Origin: CAYLZN01 sp964387935
Lineage (GTDB): Bacteria > Acidobacteriota > Vicinamibacteria > Vicinamibacterales > JAFNAJ01
DNA length: 46,681 bases
Direction: 5' to 3'
Assembly: GCA_964387935.1 (NCBI GenBank)
Contig: CAYLZN010000008.1
Coordinates: 1 to 46,681, forward strand
This document shows positions 26,171 to 35,728 of the stretch, in pieces. Positions within the stretch are counted from its first letter, which is position 1; each line of letters starts with the position of its first letter. The translations under genes were made by a program, and so were the position numbers. The notes beneath the pieces were generated by a model. It had not been told where the DNA came from. It saw only the letters and a program-made list of their open reading frames with translations, and searched no databases.

Positions 26171-28003
26171 CTACCTGGGCAACGGGACGTCCACGCGCGC
26201 CCGCCCGCCCTTGGGGTGCATCACGGTGAGCGTGACCGTGCCCGCCGAGGGGGCTTGCACGAGCCACTCGATGGGGACCTCGGCGAATCCGTTCATCACG
26301 CCAAGATCGTGCACCGCCTTCGGGGACAGCAGGGTCGCGCCCGACGGCCACTGAAGGGTGGCACGCACCGGGACCGCCATCTGCCTGGCCTGCCTGGTCG
26401 CGAGCTCGGTCGGCTGGTAGCCGGCGTTCCTGACCGTGGCGCTCACCCGATACACGTCACTGCCCGCCCGCACGGCGGTGGCTCCGTGCACCTCGAGCCG
26501 CGGCATTTGTTCGGCCTGCATCAGGATGAACTCGACGTTGCGCCGGACCTCCTCGGGGAGCCTCGACGGCAGCGGGTTGTTGTGGCCGAACTTCCGCCAG
26601 CCGCCGATTTCGACCGCGCCCAGCGTGGGGTGCCTGAACGGGGTCCAGGAGTGGAACGCGGCGCCTCCGAGCGCGCGGTCGTTGTACATCAGCTGATCGA
26701 CCGCGTCGATGCGACCGTCCTTGTTCTCGTCGTCGGCCATCTGGTAGACCTCGTTGGCGAACGCCAGGATGCCGAACAGTTCGTACATCGCGTCGATCGA
26801 CCCTCCGTAAGCCGGGTAGGCCGACCCATCGGCACCAGGGAGGGGCACCGCGGGTTCCGGACCGAACGCTCCGCCCGTTCCGGCGTCCGCGCCACCGCGG
26901 ATCTGGCCATCCTTGTCGCGCCAGAGCTGACCGCCCTTCGTGTTCGGCGCGCCTGCCGGCCAGTTCCAGTCGTACACCGAGGTGGCGAGGGTGTAGCCGG
27001 TCACCTCGAGTCCGCGCCGCGCGAGATCCAGGTAGAGGCGCAGGTCCGACGCAGGCAGCCGCATGTTCGGGACAGACGGGGGCCGAAGGATGACTCCGCC
27101 GGACGAGTGCAGGTGCTGTGACGCCGCGATGTTCGGGTGGGCGAGGATAAAGTCGAGCATCGCCCTGATCTCGAGTTCGGAGGCAGGAAACGGTCCGGCG
27201 CCCCGTTGATCGGCCAGCGACCAGTTGCCCGGGTAGTTGCGGTTCGGGTCCACGCCGCCGACCCAGTCCTCGCCGAACTGCCCGTCGCCATCGTTGTCGA
27301 GGCCCTCGACGTAGACACGGTAGAACGGGCCGGCATCGCCGGGGCGCCGCGCACGCATCAGGCGCTGGTCGCGTGGGTCCCGCACCATGTCGCCGCCCGG
27401 CTCCTCGCGACGCATCTGGGTGGCTTCGCCGTCGCCATCGAGGTCCTCGGGCCCGTCCTCGTCGGTCGTGCCGTCCTGGTCATCGTCCCAGGGGCGCGCC
27501 GTCGAGTCACGTGGCCGGACCGGCGTCGTGTGATGGAGTTCGGAGATGTCGGGAATCACCGCAGGCGCGATGTAGAACGTCCGCGTACGACGCAGCGCGT
27601 CGATCCGGGCGTCGTTCGAGACGAGCAGGCGATGGACCAGCCCGAGCGCCACCTCGGTGGCGATGACCTCGTCTGAGTCGATTCCGCCGTCCACCCAGAT
27701 CGCGGGCTTGTCGGCCGCGCTGCCGGTTGAGGGGTCCGTGATCGTGACGACCCAGAGGTCGCGGCCCTGGAAGCTCTTCCCGATCGACTCGAGCCTGGCG
27801 AGCTGCGGGTACCGGCGCACCGCGTCCTGGAGGAAGCTCGTGACCTCTGCGAAGCTGCGGTAGCAGTCGAAGGTGAGCGCGTCCTGGAATGGTGCGCAGG
27901 CCGGGAAGTAGCGCTTCGAGCCGGGCCCGGGCGGCGACTGCCCGGGCAGCGCGGTCGTCATCGTCACGAGGATCACGAGCTGGGCAGCAAACCGTCGGGC
28001 CAT
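26171..28003 (-). CDS. Secreted M14-like peptidase with altered zinc ligand
   Basis: A protein of 610 residues with a signal peptide (FAAQLVILVTMTTALPGQ). The M14 domain order is kept: WVDGGIDSDEVIATEVALGLVHRLL, DGPEDLDGDGEATQMRRE (an acidic, calcium-site-like loop), VGGVDPNRNYPGNW, AASQHLHSSGGVILRPP with the third-ligand histidine, and FRHPTLGAVEIGGW with the catalytic glutamate. The HxxE motif, however, reads DSDE: Asp 109 replaces the zinc-binding histidine. A C-terminal beta domain follows (RVSATVRNAGYQPTEL). The ATG at 28003 has GGAGTG upstream. It lies 44 bases after the NtrC-type regulator gene. It is the intact relative of the remnant at 4376. It may be a binding protein, or a peptidase with unusual metal ligation. 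Confidence 0.85.
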   Translation of the reverse strand: MARRFAAQLVILVTMTTALPGQSPPGPGSKRYFPACAPFQDALTFDCYRSFAEVTSFLQDAVRRYPQLARLESIGKSFQGRDLWVVTITDPSTGSAADKPAIWVDGGIDSDEVIATEVALGLVHRLLVSNDARIDALRRTRTFYIAPAVIPDISELHHTTPVRPRDSTARPWDDDQDGTTDEDGPEDLDGDGEATQMRREEPGGDMVRDPRDQRLMRARRPGDAGPFYRVYVEGLDNDGDGQFGEDWVGGVDPNRNYPGNWSLADQRGAGPFPASELEIRAMLDFILAHPNIAASQHLHSSGGVILRPPSVPNMRLPASDLRLYLDLARRGLEVTGYTLATSVYDWNWPAGAPNTKGGQLWRDKDGQIRGGADAGTGGAFGPEPAVPLPGADGSAYPAYGGSIDAMYELFGILAFANEVYQMADDENKDGRIDAVDQLMYNDRALGGAAFHSWTPFRHPTLGAVEIGGWRKFGHNNPLPSRLPEEVRRNVEFILMQAEQMPRLEVHGATAVRAGSDVYRVSATVRNAGYQPTELATRQARQMAVPVRATLQWPSGATLLSPKAVHDLGVMNGFAEVPIEWLVQAPSAGTVTLTVMHPKGGRARVDVPLPR

Positions 28004-28047
28004 CGTGTCACTCCGTTCAAGGCATGCCGGCTGCGGGGCCGGCGCGC

Positions 28048-29445
<1,398 letters not shown>

Positions 29446-29518
29446 GCGTCGGTTCTCGCGCCGTGCAGGTGCGGCACGACATTCTACGCCCAGTCCCGCC
29501 CCGGCCGGATCCACGCGG

Positions 29519-29524
29519 TATAAT
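29519..29524 (+). promoter_or_regulatory. -10 box of the lipoamide gene cluster
   Basis: A perfect TATAAT ends 11 bases before the ATG at 29536. The expected start near 29531 leaves a leader of about five bases, so the E3 message should be nearly leaderless. No recognisable -35 element lies 16-18 bases upstream. Confidence 0.55.
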
Positions 29525-29535
29525 CCGCGGGTCCT

Positions 29536-30951
29536 ATGTCCAATCCTTCCTACGATCTCGTGGTCATCGGTTCGGGAACGGGCGGCTATGTCGCCGCCAT
29601 TCGCGCGGCCCAGCTGGGGCTCCGCGTGGCCGTGGTCGAGCGCGCGCCGACGCTGGGGGGCACGTGCCTGAACTGGGGCTGCATCCCGACGAAGGCTCTG
29701 CTGGAGCACGCGCACGCCTGGAAGGTCGCCCAGGACGCCAGGGAGTGGGGGATCTCGTTCGGCGGCCCGCCCGCACTCGACATGGGGCAGGTGCACGCCC
29801 GGAAGGACAAGATCGTCAAGACGCTGACCGGTGGCGTGGCGCACCTGTTCAAGAAGAACAAGATCGAGTGGATCAAGGGATCCGGGCGGCTGCTGGGCGC
29901 CGGGGCCGTCGAGGTGACCGGTGACCAGGCCATGACGATCACCACGAAGGAGATCCTCGTGGCCACGGGCTCCTCGGCCCGCAGTGTCCCCGGCATCGAG
30001 ATCGACCGGAAGCGCATCATCACGAGTGACGAGGCCATTCACCTGAAAGAGGTGCCGAAGTCCATCGTGGTCCTCGGCAGCGGGGCCGTTGGCGTCGAGT
30101 TCGCCTCGATCTTCAATCGCTTCGGCAGCACGGTCACGATCATCGAGCTGCTGCCGCGGCTCGTGCCCAACGAGGACGAGGCCGTCTCGGCCGAGCTCGA
30201 GAAGTACTACAAGAAACTGAAGATGACCGTGATGACGGGCACGAAGGTGACCAGGGCGACGCCTGACGGCGAGGGCGTCACGGTGGACGCCCAGTTGCCG
30301 GACGGCAAGTCCGTCACGGTGAGGGCCGACTACCTGCTCGTGGCCACCGGGCGGGGGCCCGTCACCGAAGGGCTCGGCGCCGAAGGCGTCGGACTGCCGA
30401 TGGAACGCGGCTACATCCGCGTGGACGAACTGTTCCGCACGCCCGTCCCTGGCATTTCGGCCGTCGGTGACGTGATCACGCTGGGCTGGCCAGGGCACCC
30501 GCAGCTCGCGCATCTCTCCTCGGCAGAGGGCATCGTCGCCGCCGAGCGTCTCGCTGGTCACGACGTGCGGCCCATCAACTACGACCACGTGCCCAAGTGC
30601 ACCTACTGCGACCCGGAAATCGGCAGCGTCGGCCTCTCCGAGCAGCAAGCCATCGAGCGCGGATTCGACGTGCGCGTGGGGACGTTCCCCTTTGGCGTCC
30701 TCGCGAGAGCCCGGATCTCCGGGGAGTTCGTCGGGTTCGTCAAGATCGTCGCCGACAGGAAGTACGACGAAATCCTGGGGGTGCACATGATCGGCCCGCG
30801 GGCCACGGAACTCGTGGCCGAGGCCACGATGGCCCTCAGGATGGAGTGCACGGTCGAAGAGCTCATTCGCACGATCCACGCGCACCCGACCATGTCGGAA
30901 GCCGTGGCCGAGGCGGCGCACGCCACGCACGGCGCCGCGCTGCACGTGTAG
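29536..30951 (+). CDS. lpdA: Dihydrolipoyl dehydrogenase (E3)
   Basis: The enzyme has 471 residues, the usual length. FAD binding is shown by YDLVVIGSGTGGYVAAIRAAQLG, and the redox-active disulfide by GGTCLNWGCIPTKALL (about residues 40-55). NAD binding is IVVLGSGAVGVEFASIFNRFG, the second FAD motif is ISAVGDVITLGWPGHPQLAH, and the active-site histidine-glutamate pair is in IHAHPTMSEAVAEAA. It reoxidises dihydrolipoamide of 2-oxoacid dehydrogenase complexes or the glycine cleavage system. The E2 gene follows 12 bases downstream and lipB after that, so the three form one operon. No E1 gene is present nearby. Confidence 0.95.
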   Translation: MSNPSYDLVVIGSGTGGYVAAIRAAQLGLRVAVVERAPTLGGTCLNWGCIPTKALLEHAHAWKVAQDAREWGISFGGPPALDMGQVHARKDKIVKTLTGGVAHLFKKNKIEWIKGSGRLLGAGAVEVTGDQAMTITTKEILVATGSSARSVPGIEIDRKRIITSDEAIHLKEVPKSIVVLGSGAVGVEFASIFNRFGSTVTIIELLPRLVPNEDEAVSAELEKYYKKLKMTVMTGTKVTRATPDGEGVTVDAQLPDGKSVTVRADYLLVATGRGPVTEGLGAEGVGLPMERGYIRVDELFRTPVPGISAVGDVITLGWPGHPQLAHLSSAEGIVAAERLAGHDVRPINYDHVPKCTYCDPEIGSVGLSEQQAIERGFDVRVGTFPFGVLARARISGEFVGFVKIVADRKYDEILGVHMIGPRATELVAEATMALRMECTVEELIRTIHAHPTMSEAVAEAAHATHGAALHV

Positions 30952-30963
30952 GGAACCGATCCC

Positions 30964-32274
30964 ATGCCTACCAATGTCGTGATGCCCCAGATGGGGGAAT
31001 CGGTCGCCGAGGGCACGGTCGTCCGCTGGATCAAGAAGCTGCTCGACGAAGTCGATCGCGACGAGCCCCTGTTCGAGATCTCCACCGACAAGGTCGACGC
31101 GGAGATCCCCGCGCCGGCGGCCGGCATCCTGGTCGAGATCCGCGTGAAGGAAGGCGAGACCGTCCCGGTGGACACGGTGGTGGCGGTGCTGGCCGCCAGG
31201 GGCGAAGCCATCGCCGGGCCTTCGACCCTGAACGCGCCTCCGGCTGACGCCGCGCCCATCGCGCCAGCGGTCCAGGCGGCGACCGCGCTCCCGGCGGTCC
31301 CGGCTGCCGCCGCACCGGGGGCGCCGCCGCACGAACTGACCGGCGAGGCCCTGCTCGACCACATGCGCCGCACGCGCTCTTCGCCGCTCGTCCGTCGCAT
31401 CGCCCAGGAACACCACGTCGACATCACGGCCGTCGCCGGCTCGGGCGTCGGCGGCCGCGTGACGAAGCAGGACATCCTGACGTTCATCGAGACGCGTGGG
31501 GCAGCGCCTGCCGCGACGGCCCAGGCGCCCGGACCCGCCGGTGCGGCGCCTCCCGCGTCGCACGTCCCGGTGTTCAAGCCCGGCGATCGGGTCGACATCG
31601 TGCCGATGACGGTGATGCGCAAGAAGATCGCCGAGCACATGGTGCTCAGTCGCCGCACGTCGGCCCACGTGCACTCCGTCTTCGAGTTCGACTTCCACCG
31701 GGTGAGCCAGATCCGCGACCAGAAGAAGGCCGAGTACGAGCGTGTCGGGGCGAAGCTGACCTTCATGGCCTTCATCGCAAAGGCCGTCTGCGACGCGCTG
31801 CGGGCCGTGCCCATCGTCAATGCGTCGGTCGATGGCGACAACCTGGTCTACAAGAAGGACATCAACCTCGGGATCGCGGTCGCGCTCGACTGGGGGCTGA
31901 TCGTGCCCGTGATCCGGAACGCCGACGAGAAGAACCTGCTCGGCCTGAGTCGTGCGATCGTGGACCTCGCCACACGCGCCCGCAACAAGCAACTGAAGCC
32001 CGAAGAGGTCCAGGGCGGCACGTTCACCATCACGAATCCCGGCGTCTTCGGCACGCTGTTCGGGATGCCGATCATCAGTCAGCCGCAACTGGCGATCCTC
32101 GGCGTGGGCGCGATCGAGAAGCGCGTGGTCGTGATCGACGACGCGATTCACGTGCGGCCGCGCGGCTACATGAGCATCGGGTACGACCATCGGGTCGTCG
32201 ACGGGGCCGTGGCCGACGAGTTCATGTCGCACGTGAAGCGGACGATCGAGCACTACGATCCGGCGCAAGCCTGA
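30964..32274 (+). CDS. Dihydrolipoamide acyltransferase (E2)
   Basis: The protein has 436 residues in the classical order. The lipoyl domain (residues 1-78) carries the lipoylated lysine in EISTDKVDAEIPAP (Lys 43). An alanine- and proline-rich linker leads to the E3/E1-binding domain (SSPLVRRIAQEHHVDITAVAGSGVGGRVTKQDI). A second linker precedes the catalytic domain with MTVMRKKIAEHMVLSRRT, FTITNPGVFGTLFG and the active-site YDHRVVDGA. It belongs to a 2-oxoacid dehydrogenase complex; whether 2-oxoglutarate, pyruvate or branched-chain cannot be decided without the E1 genes, which are not here. It is between E3 and lipB, whose product provides its lipoyl group. Confidence 0.92.
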   Translation: MPTNVVMPQMGESVAEGTVVRWIKKLLDEVDRDEPLFEISTDKVDAEIPAPAAGILVEIRVKEGETVPVDTVVAVLAARGEAIAGPSTLNAPPADAAPIAPAVQAATALPAVPAAAAPGAPPHELTGEALLDHMRRTRSSPLVRRIAQEHHVDITAVAGSGVGGRVTKQDILTFIETRGAAPAATAQAPGPAGAAPPASHVPVFKPGDRVDIVPMTVMRKKIAEHMVLSRRTSAHVHSVFEFDFHRVSQIRDQKKAEYERVGAKLTFMAFIAKAVCDALRAVPIVNASVDGDNLVYKKDINLGIAVALDWGLIVPVIRNADEKNLLGLSRAIVDLATRARNKQLKPEEVQGGTFTITNPGVFGTLFGMPIISQPQLAILGVGAIEKRVVVIDDAIHVRPRGYMSIGYDHRVVDGAVADEFMSHVKRTIEHYDPAQA

Positions 32275-32299
32275 ACCACCCCCGGGGAGAGGACCACTC

Positions 32300-32962
32300 G
32301 TGCCCGTGCTGCACGTACGTCGACTTGGCGTCGTGCCCTACGATGAGGCGCTCGCGCTCCAGCAGCGCCTCGTCGAGGATCGCGCGGCCGACCGCATTCC
32401 CGATACGCTGCTCCTCCTCGAGCATCCGCCGGTGATCACGCTCGGGGTGCGCGTGCACCACGATCGGTCTCACATCGTCGCCAGCCCGGAGACCCTCGCG
32501 GAGCGGGGCGTCGACGTGCGGGAGTCGGGGCGCGGGGGAGACGTGACGTATCACGGCCCAGGTCAGCTCGTCGGGTATCCGATCGTCGCGCTGGGCCCGG
32601 GACGGCGGGACCTGCATCGCTACGTGCGAGACCTGGAAGAGGCCCTCATCGTCGCGCTCGGGCGCCTCGGGATTCGCGGGGGGCGCATCCAGGGACTCAC
32701 CGGGGTGTGGGTGGGCGACGAGAAGATCGCGGCCATCGGTGTCAGGGTCGCCCGCTGGATTACGAGTCACGGGTTCGCACTCAACGTCAGTCCGAACCTC
32801 GACCATTTCGGGTTGATCGTGCCCTGCGGCATCTCCGATCGGGGGGTGACCTCCATCGCCCGAGTGCTCGGCCGTCTCGTGCCAATGGAAGAGGTCGAAG
32901 GCCTCGTCGCGACGGCCCTGGCCGAGATACTCGGCCTTGACGCCTCGAATCAGCCTAGTTAA
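32300..32962 (+). CDS. lipB: Octanoyl-[acyl carrier protein]:protein octanoyltransferase
   Basis: The protein has 220 residues. LipB motifs are DTLLLLEHPPVITLGVR, RGGDVTYHGPGQLVGYPIV, the catalytic lysine in GVWVGDEKIAAIGVRV and the nucleophile cysteine in HFGLIVPCGISDRGVTS. It moves octanoate from acyl carrier protein to the lipoyl lysine of E2 proteins, the first step of lipoate assembly. The start is GTG 32300, with GGAGAGG upstream. It is the third gene of the E3-E2-lipB set. LipA, the next enzyme, is not in the window. Confidence 0.95.
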   Translation: MPVLHVRRLGVVPYDEALALQQRLVEDRAADRIPDTLLLLEHPPVITLGVRVHHDRSHIVASPETLAERGVDVRESGRGGDVTYHGPGQLVGYPIVALGPGRRDLHRYVRDLEEALIVALGRLGIRGGRIQGLTGVWVGDEKIAAIGVRVARWITSHGFALNVSPNLDHFGLIVPCGISDRGVTSIARVLGRLVPMEEVEGLVATALAEILGLDASNQPS

Positions 32963-33031
32963 GTAATTGAAAATAAAGGATCTAATCAACGCGCCAAAAA
33001 TCCTACTCAAAATCTATTCAAAACATGGAAT
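32961..33031. other. AT-rich patch upstream of the ECF sigma gene
   Basis: About 70 bases with only about 30 percent G+C stand out sharply from the GC-rich surroundings. The patch contains several A-tracts (GAAAATAAAG, CCAAAAATC, TCAAAATC, TCAAAACA) spaced roughly one helical turn apart. This could be curved DNA, an UP element or a protein-binding site. It could be read as an N-terminal extension of the sigma gene (ATG-like start at 32967), but that is unlikely. Confidence 0.65.
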
Positions 33032-33054
33032 AGGGACGCGTTGGCGGTGTTCTA
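33027..33054 (+). promoter_or_regulatory. Possible ECF-type promoter of the sigma gene
   Basis: GGAATAG (33027-33033) and GTTCTA (33049-33054) resemble the GGAAC / GTC elements of ECF sigma promoters at about the right spacing. If correct, the sigma factor would activate its own gene with a leader of roughly a dozen bases. The match is imperfect. Confidence 0.35.
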
Positions 33055-33071
33055 CATCAGTGGAGGCGGAA

Positions 33072-33698
33072 ATGACCCCACGGAACACCGAACAGGAACT
33101 GGCGTTGATCGAGCGGCTCCGGCAGGGCGACTCGAGCGCCGTTGACGATCTGGCCCGGGCCTACGGGCAGCGTATCTTCCAGCTCGCACTGCGATACATG
33201 AAGAACCGGGAAGACGCGGAGGAGGTGGCACAGGACGTCCTTCTCAAGGTCTACCGCAAGATCGACGCGTTCCGCGGCGACTCGGCCCTGTCGTCCTGGA
33301 TTTACCGCATCACGTTCAATGCCGCGATGTCGCGGCTGCGCAACTCCAAGTTCAGCCGGCCGTTCGAAGTGCCCGAGGAGCTTGCGCGCACCACGTCAGA
33401 CGATGGGGAGCGAGCGAGGCTGCCGCACGAGACGCCGGACTGGTCGTCAATGGCCGACGAGGAGCTGCTGCGCGGACAGATGCGCGACCGGCTCGAGAAG
33501 GCCATGCATTCGCTGCCGCCCATCTACAGGACCCCTGTGGTGTTGCGGGACATCGACGGTCTCTCCACGGAAGAAGCCAGCCGAGTGCTGAACGTGAAAG
33601 CCCAGACGCTCAAGTCGCGCCTCCATCGCGGTCGCCTGATCCTGCGACGTCGCCTTGCGGACTTCGCAGGCGGACTGACGCTGCACCCGGCCGCCTGA
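33072..33698 (+). CDS. ECF-type RNA polymerase sigma factor
   Basis: The protein has 208 residues. Region 2 is visible as QRIFQLALRYMKNREDAEEVAQDVLLKVYRKIDAFRGDSALSSWIYRITFNAAMSRLR, and region 4 as LEKAMHSLPPIYRTPVVLRDIDGLSTEEASRVLNVKAQTLKSRLHRGRLILRRRL. This is the RpoE-like two-domain form. The start at 33072 has a strong GGAGG nine bases upstream; the frame open from 32967 encodes the AT-rich patch and is rejected. No anti-sigma factor gene is adjacent: the next gene is an SDR 26 bases on. The signal it answers is unknown. Confidence 0.93.
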   Translation: MTPRNTEQELALIERLRQGDSSAVDDLARAYGQRIFQLALRYMKNREDAEEVAQDVLLKVYRKIDAFRGDSALSSWIYRITFNAAMSRLRNSKFSRPFEVPEELARTTSDDGERARLPHETPDWSSMADEELLRGQMRDRLEKAMHSLPPIYRTPVVLRDIDGLSTEEASRVLNVKAQTLKSRLHRGRLILRRRLADFAGGLTLHPAA

Positions 33699-33724
33699 CG
33701 CGCTCGGGCCGCGACTGGGAGACA

Positions 33725-34465
33725 ATGAAGGGCATGTCCAGACCTGAACAAACACTGACCGGCAAGGTGGCTCTCGTCACCGGAGGGTCTCGGGGGATTG
33801 GTTACGCGGTCGCCGAGGCGCTTGCCGCGCGTGGAGCAGCGGTACTCATCACCGGACTCGATGAGGCGCGGTTGGAGCGGGCACGGGCACGGCTTGCGAG
33901 CACCGGGGCCCGCATCGCGGCCGCCCGAATGGACGTTCGCAACATCGACGACGTCCGGCGCGCCATGGAGGCAGCCGACCGGCAGTTCGGCGGCCTGGAC
34001 ATCCTGGTCAACAACGCCGGCATCGGGCGCTTTGTGAGCGTTGCCGACATGACCGATGCGCAGTGGGATGAGGTCATCGGGACCAATCTGACTGGCGCCT
34101 TCTACTGTTGTCGGGAGGCTTTACCTCGAATGCGGACACGAGGAGGCGGCTGGATCGTCAACATCAGCAGCCTCGCCGGCCGGAACTGGTTCGCCAACGC
34201 GGGTGCCTACTGCGCGTCGAAGGCCGGGCTGAACGCCCTGAGCGAGGCCCTGATGCAGGAAGTGCGCTACGACAACATCCGTGTGACCTATGTCATGCCC
34301 GGATCCGTCGAAACGGACTTCGCCGGGATGCAGGGCAATGAGGGGCACTGGAAACTGCTGCCCGAGGATGTGGCCCAGGTCGTCGTGGACCTTGTGGCAC
34401 ACGATGCGCGCAGCCTGCCGAGCCGCGTGGAGATTCGGCCGTCACGGCCGGCGCGCAAGGCGTAG
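33725..34465 (+). CDS. Short-chain dehydrogenase/reductase
   Basis: The protein has 246 residues. The cofactor motif is VALVTGGSRGIGYAVAEALAARG, followed by DILVNNAGIGRF. The catalytic set is the serine in WIVNISSLAGRNW and YCASK, with the usual spacing, and a proline turn VMPGSVETDF. This is a classical SDR, probably NADP(H)-dependent given the SRG motif. The substrate is unknown. It follows the sigma gene by 26 bases and may be its regulon member. ATG 33725 has GGGAG just upstream; ATG 33734 is an equally plausible start. Confidence 0.9.
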   Translation: MKGMSRPEQTLTGKVALVTGGSRGIGYAVAEALAARGAAVLITGLDEARLERARARLASTGARIAAARMDVRNIDDVRRAMEAADRQFGGLDILVNNAGIGRFVSVADMTDAQWDEVIGTNLTGAFYCCREALPRMRTRGGGWIVNISSLAGRNWFANAGAYCASKAGLNALSEALMQEVRYDNIRVTYVMPGSVETDFAGMQGNEGHWKLLPEDVAQVVVDLVAHDARSLPSRVEIRPSRPARKA

Positions 34466-34473
34466 CAGGTCGA

Positions 34474-35724
34474 TCAAGGTCGCCGCCAGCGAAGCGACCA
34501 GACCGCTGCTGGCAGGAAGAACAAGGAGCCGAGCGCCATCGCGAGGGTGCGAGGGGCGAAACCCAGAGCATCGAGAGCCCAGCCCGTCGCATAGCTCATG
34601 GTGGCGGTGACGAGGGTCATGAGCGCGAAGTCGATGCCGAACACCCGGCCGCGGAGGCGATCCGGGACGCTGAGCTGCAGCAGGACGGTGCTCGAGACCC
34701 ACAGCAGCGAACCACCCGCGTGCGCGACGACCACCGCAAGGCTCGCCAGAGGCAGGCTCGGCGCGAGTGCGAAGCACATGTAGCTGACACCGCAGATCAA
34801 GAAGCCGGGAGCAATCACCTGGCGCAGTCGATTCGGGTCCGAGCCGCACAACCAGCGCGTCGCCAAGGCCCCGAGTCCGGCGCCGATGCCCCGGGCCGAA
34901 TACAGCACCCCCATGCCGCCGGCGCTTCCCCCACCGAGGGGGAAGACCCGCTCGCCGAACACCGTCAACAGCAGGAGCACACCGCCCGCGAGAGACCAGG
35001 CGGCCTTCACCGAGACCAGCTGCCGCACCGAGCGGTTGCCCGCCACGAACCGCAGCCCGTGCAGGAATCCCGTGTCGGCCTCCTTCCGGGGAGGCATCGC
35101 CGATGCCCGCACGCCGGGCCTCATCCTCGCGATGAAGACGGCCGAGAGGAAGAAGGACAGGGCGTTGAGCAGGAAGGCCGCCTCCCGGCCGAAGAGGGCG
35201 GTCACCACGCCGCCCAGCCCCGCTCCAATCGCCAGCATCGCCGACCATGTGGCGCTCGACAGCGCGTTGGCCGGCACCAGTTCGTCCACGTCTGCGATGT
35301 TCGGCAGCAGGGCCGACCGGGCGGGCTCGAAAAACCCGGTGGCCGTCACGCTGAGCCCGACCACGACATACGCCAGCCAGATGCTGCTGGCATCGCGCAC
35401 CAGCAACAGGCCGAGCATGAGCACGCCGCGCACGAGGTCCGAGGCCACCAGCACCCGTTGGCGGTTCAAGCGGTCCACGATGACCCCGGCCCAGGGACCG
35501 ACGAGCGCGGTTGGCGCGAGCTGCACCACCATCATCGCGGCGACAGCCGTGGCCGAACCGGTGACGTCCAGCAGCACCGCATAGAGGGCGATCGAGTTGA
35601 ACCAGTCCCCGAGCTGGCTGACGACCTGGCCGAGCCAGAGCAGGCGAACGTTCCGATTCCGCCGGAGCAGGGTCGTGAAGGTCACGGGCTGAAGGACGGA
35701 CCGGCGGTCGTCCCCGGGGGGCAC
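34474..35724 (-). CDS. MFS exporter, EntS-like subgroup
   Basis: The protein has 416 residues and about ten to twelve membrane segments. NRNVRLLWLGQVVSQLGDWFNSIALYAVLLDVTGS at the N-terminus and AGVIVDRLNRQRVLVASDLVRG are typical of the MFS_3/EntS-like group that exports siderophores or drugs. LQLSVPDRLRGRVFGIDFA is the conserved loop of the second half. The start is GTG 35724, four bases after the dehydratase stop, so it is the third gene of the minus-strand set receiver - dehydratase - MFS. It converges with the SDR gene, eight bases apart. The substrate is unknown. Confidence 0.87.
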   Translation of the reverse strand: MPPGDDRRSVLQPVTFTTLLRRNRNVRLLWLGQVVSQLGDWFNSIALYAVLLDVTGSATAVAAMMVVQLAPTALVGPWAGVIVDRLNRQRVLVASDLVRGVLMLGLLLVRDASSIWLAYVVVGLSVTATGFFEPARSALLPNIADVDELVPANALSSATWSAMLAIGAGLGGVVTALFGREAAFLLNALSFFLSAVFIARMRPGVRASAMPPRKEADTGFLHGLRFVAGNRSVRQLVSVKAAWSLAGGVLLLLTVFGERVFPLGGGSAGGMGVLYSARGIGAGLGALATRWLCGSDPNRLRQVIAPGFLICGVSYMCFALAPSLPLASLAVVVAHAGGSLLWVSSTVLLQLSVPDRLRGRVFGIDFALMTLVTATMSYATGWALDALGFAPRTLAMALGSLFFLPAAVWSLRWRRP

Positions 35725-35728
35725 GGAC

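Noticed and set aside
29446..32268. Upstream extension of the NtrC-type regulator frame
   Set aside because: The stretch is antisense to the lpd and E2 genes and low in protein character. The receiver domain begins at the GTG at 29445.
32967..33071. N-terminal extension of the sigma factor from 32967
   Set aside because: It encodes the AT-rich patch, has no ribosome site, and the GGAGG before ATG 33072 fits the normal N-terminus of ECF sigma factors.
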